DNA of 64,000 nucleotides from Lates calcarifer. Taxonomy: Eukaryota; Chordata; Actinopteri; Centropomidae. The stretch lies in the NCBI RefSeq assembly GCF_001640805.2, contig NC_066838.1, positions 4,061,101 through 4,125,100 of the forward strand, in the 5' to 3' direction. This document shows, one piece after another, positions 60,446-64,000 of this stretch (positions are counted from its first letter, which is position 1; the number at the start of each line of letters is the position of its first letter). Under the pieces are notes generated by a model. The model did not search any database. It was given only the letters and a program-made list of their open reading frames with translations, and was not told where the DNA came from. The translations under genes and the position numbers were made by a program.

Positions 60446-63400
60446 ATGGTGCTCGACTTGGACCTGTTTCGTACCGACAAAGGTGGCGATCCAGAAATCG
60501 TCCGTGAGACTCAAAGGAAGAGGTTTAAAGATGTGACACTCGTTGATAAACTGGTCGCCGCAGATACAGAGTGGAGAAAATGTAAGCGCCGTTTCATTCC
60601 TTTTGTTTCAGTCATTGTAGCTAACGTTAGCGCGGTGGCTAATGATGCTAATGTTAGCGTAGCTCCAGTGTATTACCCATTGGAGAGGAGCTCACGCCCA
60701 ACTCCCTTTAAAATCTTGTCATTTTTTGTGTTTGTACGCGAATACAGTCATTTTTTTTACACCCTATGTGAAATAATAGAATATTTCACATTTTTAGTAC
60801 CCAGTCTTCTGTTCGGCATTTTAAAATGCACAAAAGGGCTTTCACGAATATACTCTTAAAATGATTTTGCTTGCCATTTCTACGTCCAGACACCGCAGTA
60901 GCGAATTATTTGCTACACTGCAGCGCACTACGAAATCAATTCAGAAGGTTGACGAATTACATAGTAAATATAGGACTGCTTGTTGTATTGTATTCATGTC
61001 GTATTCATCGGTTGTCACTTTTTGACCAAATGTAAAAAAAAGCACCTCTTATGTCCTGGATGTCGGTCCGTAAATTAGGCAACAATTTAGAGCAAAATTT
61101 GAATGGAGTTTGGTTGATGGTCTCACAGCAGGAAGAGAATAGCTCGCAATGGGGCTAATGTTAGCACAGCTAGCATCATTCAGTGAACCCAGATGAGCCA
61201 TATGGCTGTCACCCACGTACTTAAATGTAGTTACTTAAGATCAGGTTTCTTGTTCATAGACACCAAGCAATAGTTTACCACGCGTTCTCATACTCTTATT
61301 GGCAGGTACAAGTGTTGGCTAACGTTAAGGCTGAGTTAGCTTAGCGATGCCGGGTAATAACGTGCAATCTGATGCAATCCCAGCCAGCAACATGTCAAGT
61401 CAACCTCGCCCTGCAGTGTAGCTAAAGACGGTGTCATTCTGATCCAGCACGATAAGATTCATGATTTTATCCGTGCAGTGTTGCTAACATATAAGTAACA
61501 AAACTAGTTTGTTCGTTTTTATCATCGTTTTTGACTGTATGAAGATGAGTTGTTAGTGACAGCAACCCCTGTTACCAGGTTACTAGTCCTGCTACTGCAG
61601 CTCACACTCATACTCTTATAAGTCTAGTTCAGTCCCATGATGCACTGACAGACTGTGATTTTACCTCCTGACAGGCCGCTTCACTGCAGACAACCTGAAC
61701 AAAGCAAAGAACCTCTGCAGCAAGAGCATTGGGGAGAAAATGAAGGTATGGAAACATAACACACTGCATGACTGAACAGGCTGTGGAGCTTAGGTTAATG
61801 AGTGAGAGAGGAGAAGTCAGTATGTGTCCAACAGTCATATTAAAAATAGAGAGACCTGTGAAGGGAATTTGAACATCCTTTAATACCTTTCTGTGTTGCA
61901 AATACAGAAGAAGGAACCAGTTGGGGAAGATGACTCGTTGCCCGAAGAAGCACAGAACCTGGAGTCCCTAACAGCTGAAATGCTATCGGTATGGCTGTCT
62001 GTTCTCCAAGCACTTATCCCCACCTGCATGGCTGCATTTTTGCATATTGTTACATGGATCTATAAAAGATGGGCAGAGCTTGAAGCCTACAAATCTGTAA
62101 CTCTCTTTCTTTGCTTCTCTTTACCTGTTTGCATGTTTATGTTTTTCTGTATCAGGCCCTGACGGTAACCCAGATCAAGAAGGTACGTGTATTGGTGGAC
62201 GAGGCTGTGGAGAAAACTGACAGTGAGAGGATAAAGCTGGAGGCAGAGCGCTTTGAGTACCTGAGGGAGATCGGCAACCTTCTGCATCCATCTGTACCCA
62301 TCAGCAATGATGAGGTGGGTGGTTTGACACAGGCAGATCTGATTAATGTGGGAGTTGATCACATGACTTGGATTTAATAATGCATGCACGCAAGTAGATG
62401 CAAATCCTCTGTCATTTTATACACTGTCACACTGATTGACATGATCTTCAGTGACATGATTCATGCAAGTAGGAGGGCACGTCCTAACAAAATGTTAAAA
62501 TATAACAAAACTGAGTGCACACCTGTGCAATATAAATTCAAAATTGTTCAGTCTTATAAAAATTGTGTCATTTTTAATTCGTGTAAGGTATTTGATCATA
62601 TGTATGATTTAGAACAAACAGGTCAGATAGACTACATTGAAAATTTGGGCCCCAAAGTACAACCTCAATGCAACAAAAGTGATTACTGCTGTGATTTTCA
62701 ATTAAGGCTATTTATGACTACAAAGAATGTTATAAATTAATCTGTGAAAACCACAGCTTCCTCTGTTGGGATTGTATGTAATACAATATGGCTCCACATG
62801 GTAAGGAGCTACCTGGACAAGTAAGAAATGGGATTTTGAGGCTTTATAAAGATAGTGAGGGTACAGGAGCATAATGAACATGAGCTGAAACAAAGTTGCA
62901 GCATTGGTTAGGAGGTATAGGAAGAGTCAAATGATAACAGAGGGCACAGTGGCCGTCCTTGAAAAATGACTTATCTCACAATTCACTATTTGCACAAGCT
63001 TGCATTGCATCTACAAACAGCATCCAAGAAGAAAACCACTGCTCACAGAACAGCAAACAACTGCAAGGTTGAACTTTCCTAAACAACATGAAAAGAGGCC
63101 TGATGACTGCAGCACATTCTTTGGTTACATGACACAAAAATAATTTAGTTTGGATCAGATGGGGCCTGCATGTTTGGTTGTGGACCTGACCTGGACCACC
63201 ACAGTACCAGCACAGTGCTGGCCATGAAACATGGAGGTGGGAGTTTGCTTTTGTGGGGCTGCATGACGATGATAAACACAAACGCTGCACATATCACACA
63301 AGAGTTTGTAAAGGAGAAAAAAGAGAAAACAACAACTTGGCCAAGTGCGTCCCCTGACTTGAATCTAGTTGAGTGGCTTTGGAGTATTGTTAAGGTGAAA

Positions 63401-64000
63401 GGTGTAACATCAAAACGACCAGCTGTAAATAATCCTATTTGATGAAAGGCAGAACATTTCCTCACAGTTTTGTTTTCGTTCCTGCCCAGGAGGATGGACT
63501 CTGTCATCAAAAATAAAGCTGGACATACAAAATGTTGGCTTCCTCTGTTTGTATAATAACAAATCATACCTCCTCTTGTTTCCTCCCAACAGGATGAAGA
63601 CAACAAGGTGGAGCGTACCTGGGGTGACTGCACTGTGCAGAAGAAGTACTCCCATGTTGACCTGGTAGTCATGATTGATGGCTTTGATGGAGAGAGGGGA
63701 GCTATTGTAGCTGGGAGCAGAGGTTACTTTCTGAAGGTGAGGTCAAATATAAGCTACAACACCATGCCCAAACAAGTAAACCAGGGCATACAAGTACGAA
63801 CACGCCGTCATTTTCTCCTCTTTGAGGCCCTTTTCCCCATAAAAATAGCATTTTTAACTTGCACAGACACACCCGAAGAAGAGAACCGTGACTGGCCTTT
63901 TGCTTCCCGGACCTACAATTCAAGAGACCAGTTGTTAAGTTGTTTTCCTCTCCTGTGTTGCGTTTAGGGACCATTGGTGTTCCTGGAGCAGGCTCTGATC
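60446..64000 (+). CDS. sars1: Cytosolic seryl-tRNA synthetase, 5' part (partial)
   Basis: Class II synthetase that charges tRNA-Ser (and tRNA-Sec) with serine in the cytosol. Coding exons in the window: 60446-60581, 61675-61745, 61908-61988, 62156-62314, 63593-63736 and 63968-64000, which runs off the edge. These give 208 of about 514 aa. The start [48 protein letters not shown], the helical tRNA-binding arm ([20 protein letters not shown]), VERTWGDC and GSRGYFLK all match vertebrate SARS1. The catalytic motifs 1-3 lie beyond the window. The reading frame is intact. The start codon lies close to the end of the upstream IL17RD-like gene, so the promoter is confined to a short interval. Confidence 0.96.
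63000..63530 (+). pseudogene. Degraded Tc1-like transposase fragment in sars1 intron 4
   Basis: [11 protein letters not shown] and [15 protein letters not shown] are the glycine-box and DDE-end signatures of Tc1-like transposases. Upstream, [13 protein letters not shown] sequence resembles the inter-domain region. Terminal inverted repeats were not found. It belongs to a different subfamily from the element in fam50a and lies in the same direction as the host gene. Confidence 0.75.

Noticed and set aside
62384..62740. 118-aa + strand ORF in sars1 intron 4
   Set aside because: AT-rich with no recognisable motif and no splice sites matching the sars1 phases.
63145..63672. 175-aa minus-strand ORF near the end of the window
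   Set aside because: It is the antisense of the Tc1-like remnant and sars1 exon 5.
1..64000. Search for a CRISPR array, prokaryotic defence system or viral gene cluster
   Set aside because: Exon-intron genes and fish transposons account for the coding signals; no spaced direct repeats or intact viral genes were found.

Overview
The window is vertebrate nuclear DNA, almost certainly from a ray-finned (teleost) fish. Genes are split into many short exons with GT-AG introns, (TG)n and (GA)n microsatellites are abundant, and the dispersed repeats (Tc1-like elements, hAT-type ends and MITEs, families I associate with percomorph fishes) are of fish type. No bacterial-style operons, CRISPR arrays, or tRNA/rRNA genes were seen. 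All five protein-coding genes lie on the + strand. I rebuilt them by joining exons in phase at canonical splice sites and comparing the translations with remembered vertebrate families.

Layout: (1) 1-9.5 kb is non-coding, with a purine-rich block at 1.6-2.2 kb that may hold an upstream promoter or first exon. (2) 9.8-27.6 kb is arhgap4 (F-BAR, RhoGAP, SH3; 23 coding exons, about 944 aa), followed by its 3' UTR. (3) 28.4-31.9 kb is intergenic. (4) 31.9-34.8 kb is a divergent caveolin (3 coding exons, 201 aa) with an unusual proline-rich N-terminus. (5) 35.6-47.4 kb is fam50a (XAP5 family, 13 coding exons, 330 aa); its large introns hold a near-complete but dead Tc1-like transposon, itself interrupted by a hAT-like MITE, and a decayed BED-finger remnant. 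(6) 48.0-59.2 kb is an IL-17 receptor D-like gene with a SEFIR domain. An in-frame stop ends the ORF, but family-like sequence continues in another frame to 59362, suggesting a small frameshift. (7) 60.4-64.0 kb is the 5' part of sars1 (cytosolic seryl-tRNA synthetase), cut by the window edge.

The genes do not form one pathway. ARHGAP4 and FAM50A are both at human Xq28, so their closeness here suggests conserved synteny. Their roles are Rho GTPase control at membranes, caveolar scaffolding, pre-mRNA splicing, cytokine-receptor signalling and tRNA charging.

The points most worth a second look are: (TG)n tracts next to the 3' splice sites of three frame-preserving arhgap4 exons, one of which carries the RhoGAP arginine finger; a 28-nt candidate poison exon just before the GAP domain; the IL17RD-like frameshift; the nested Tc1/MITE; a 1.16-kb fold-back element; and a perfect 22-bp-arm hairpin in the caveolin gene.
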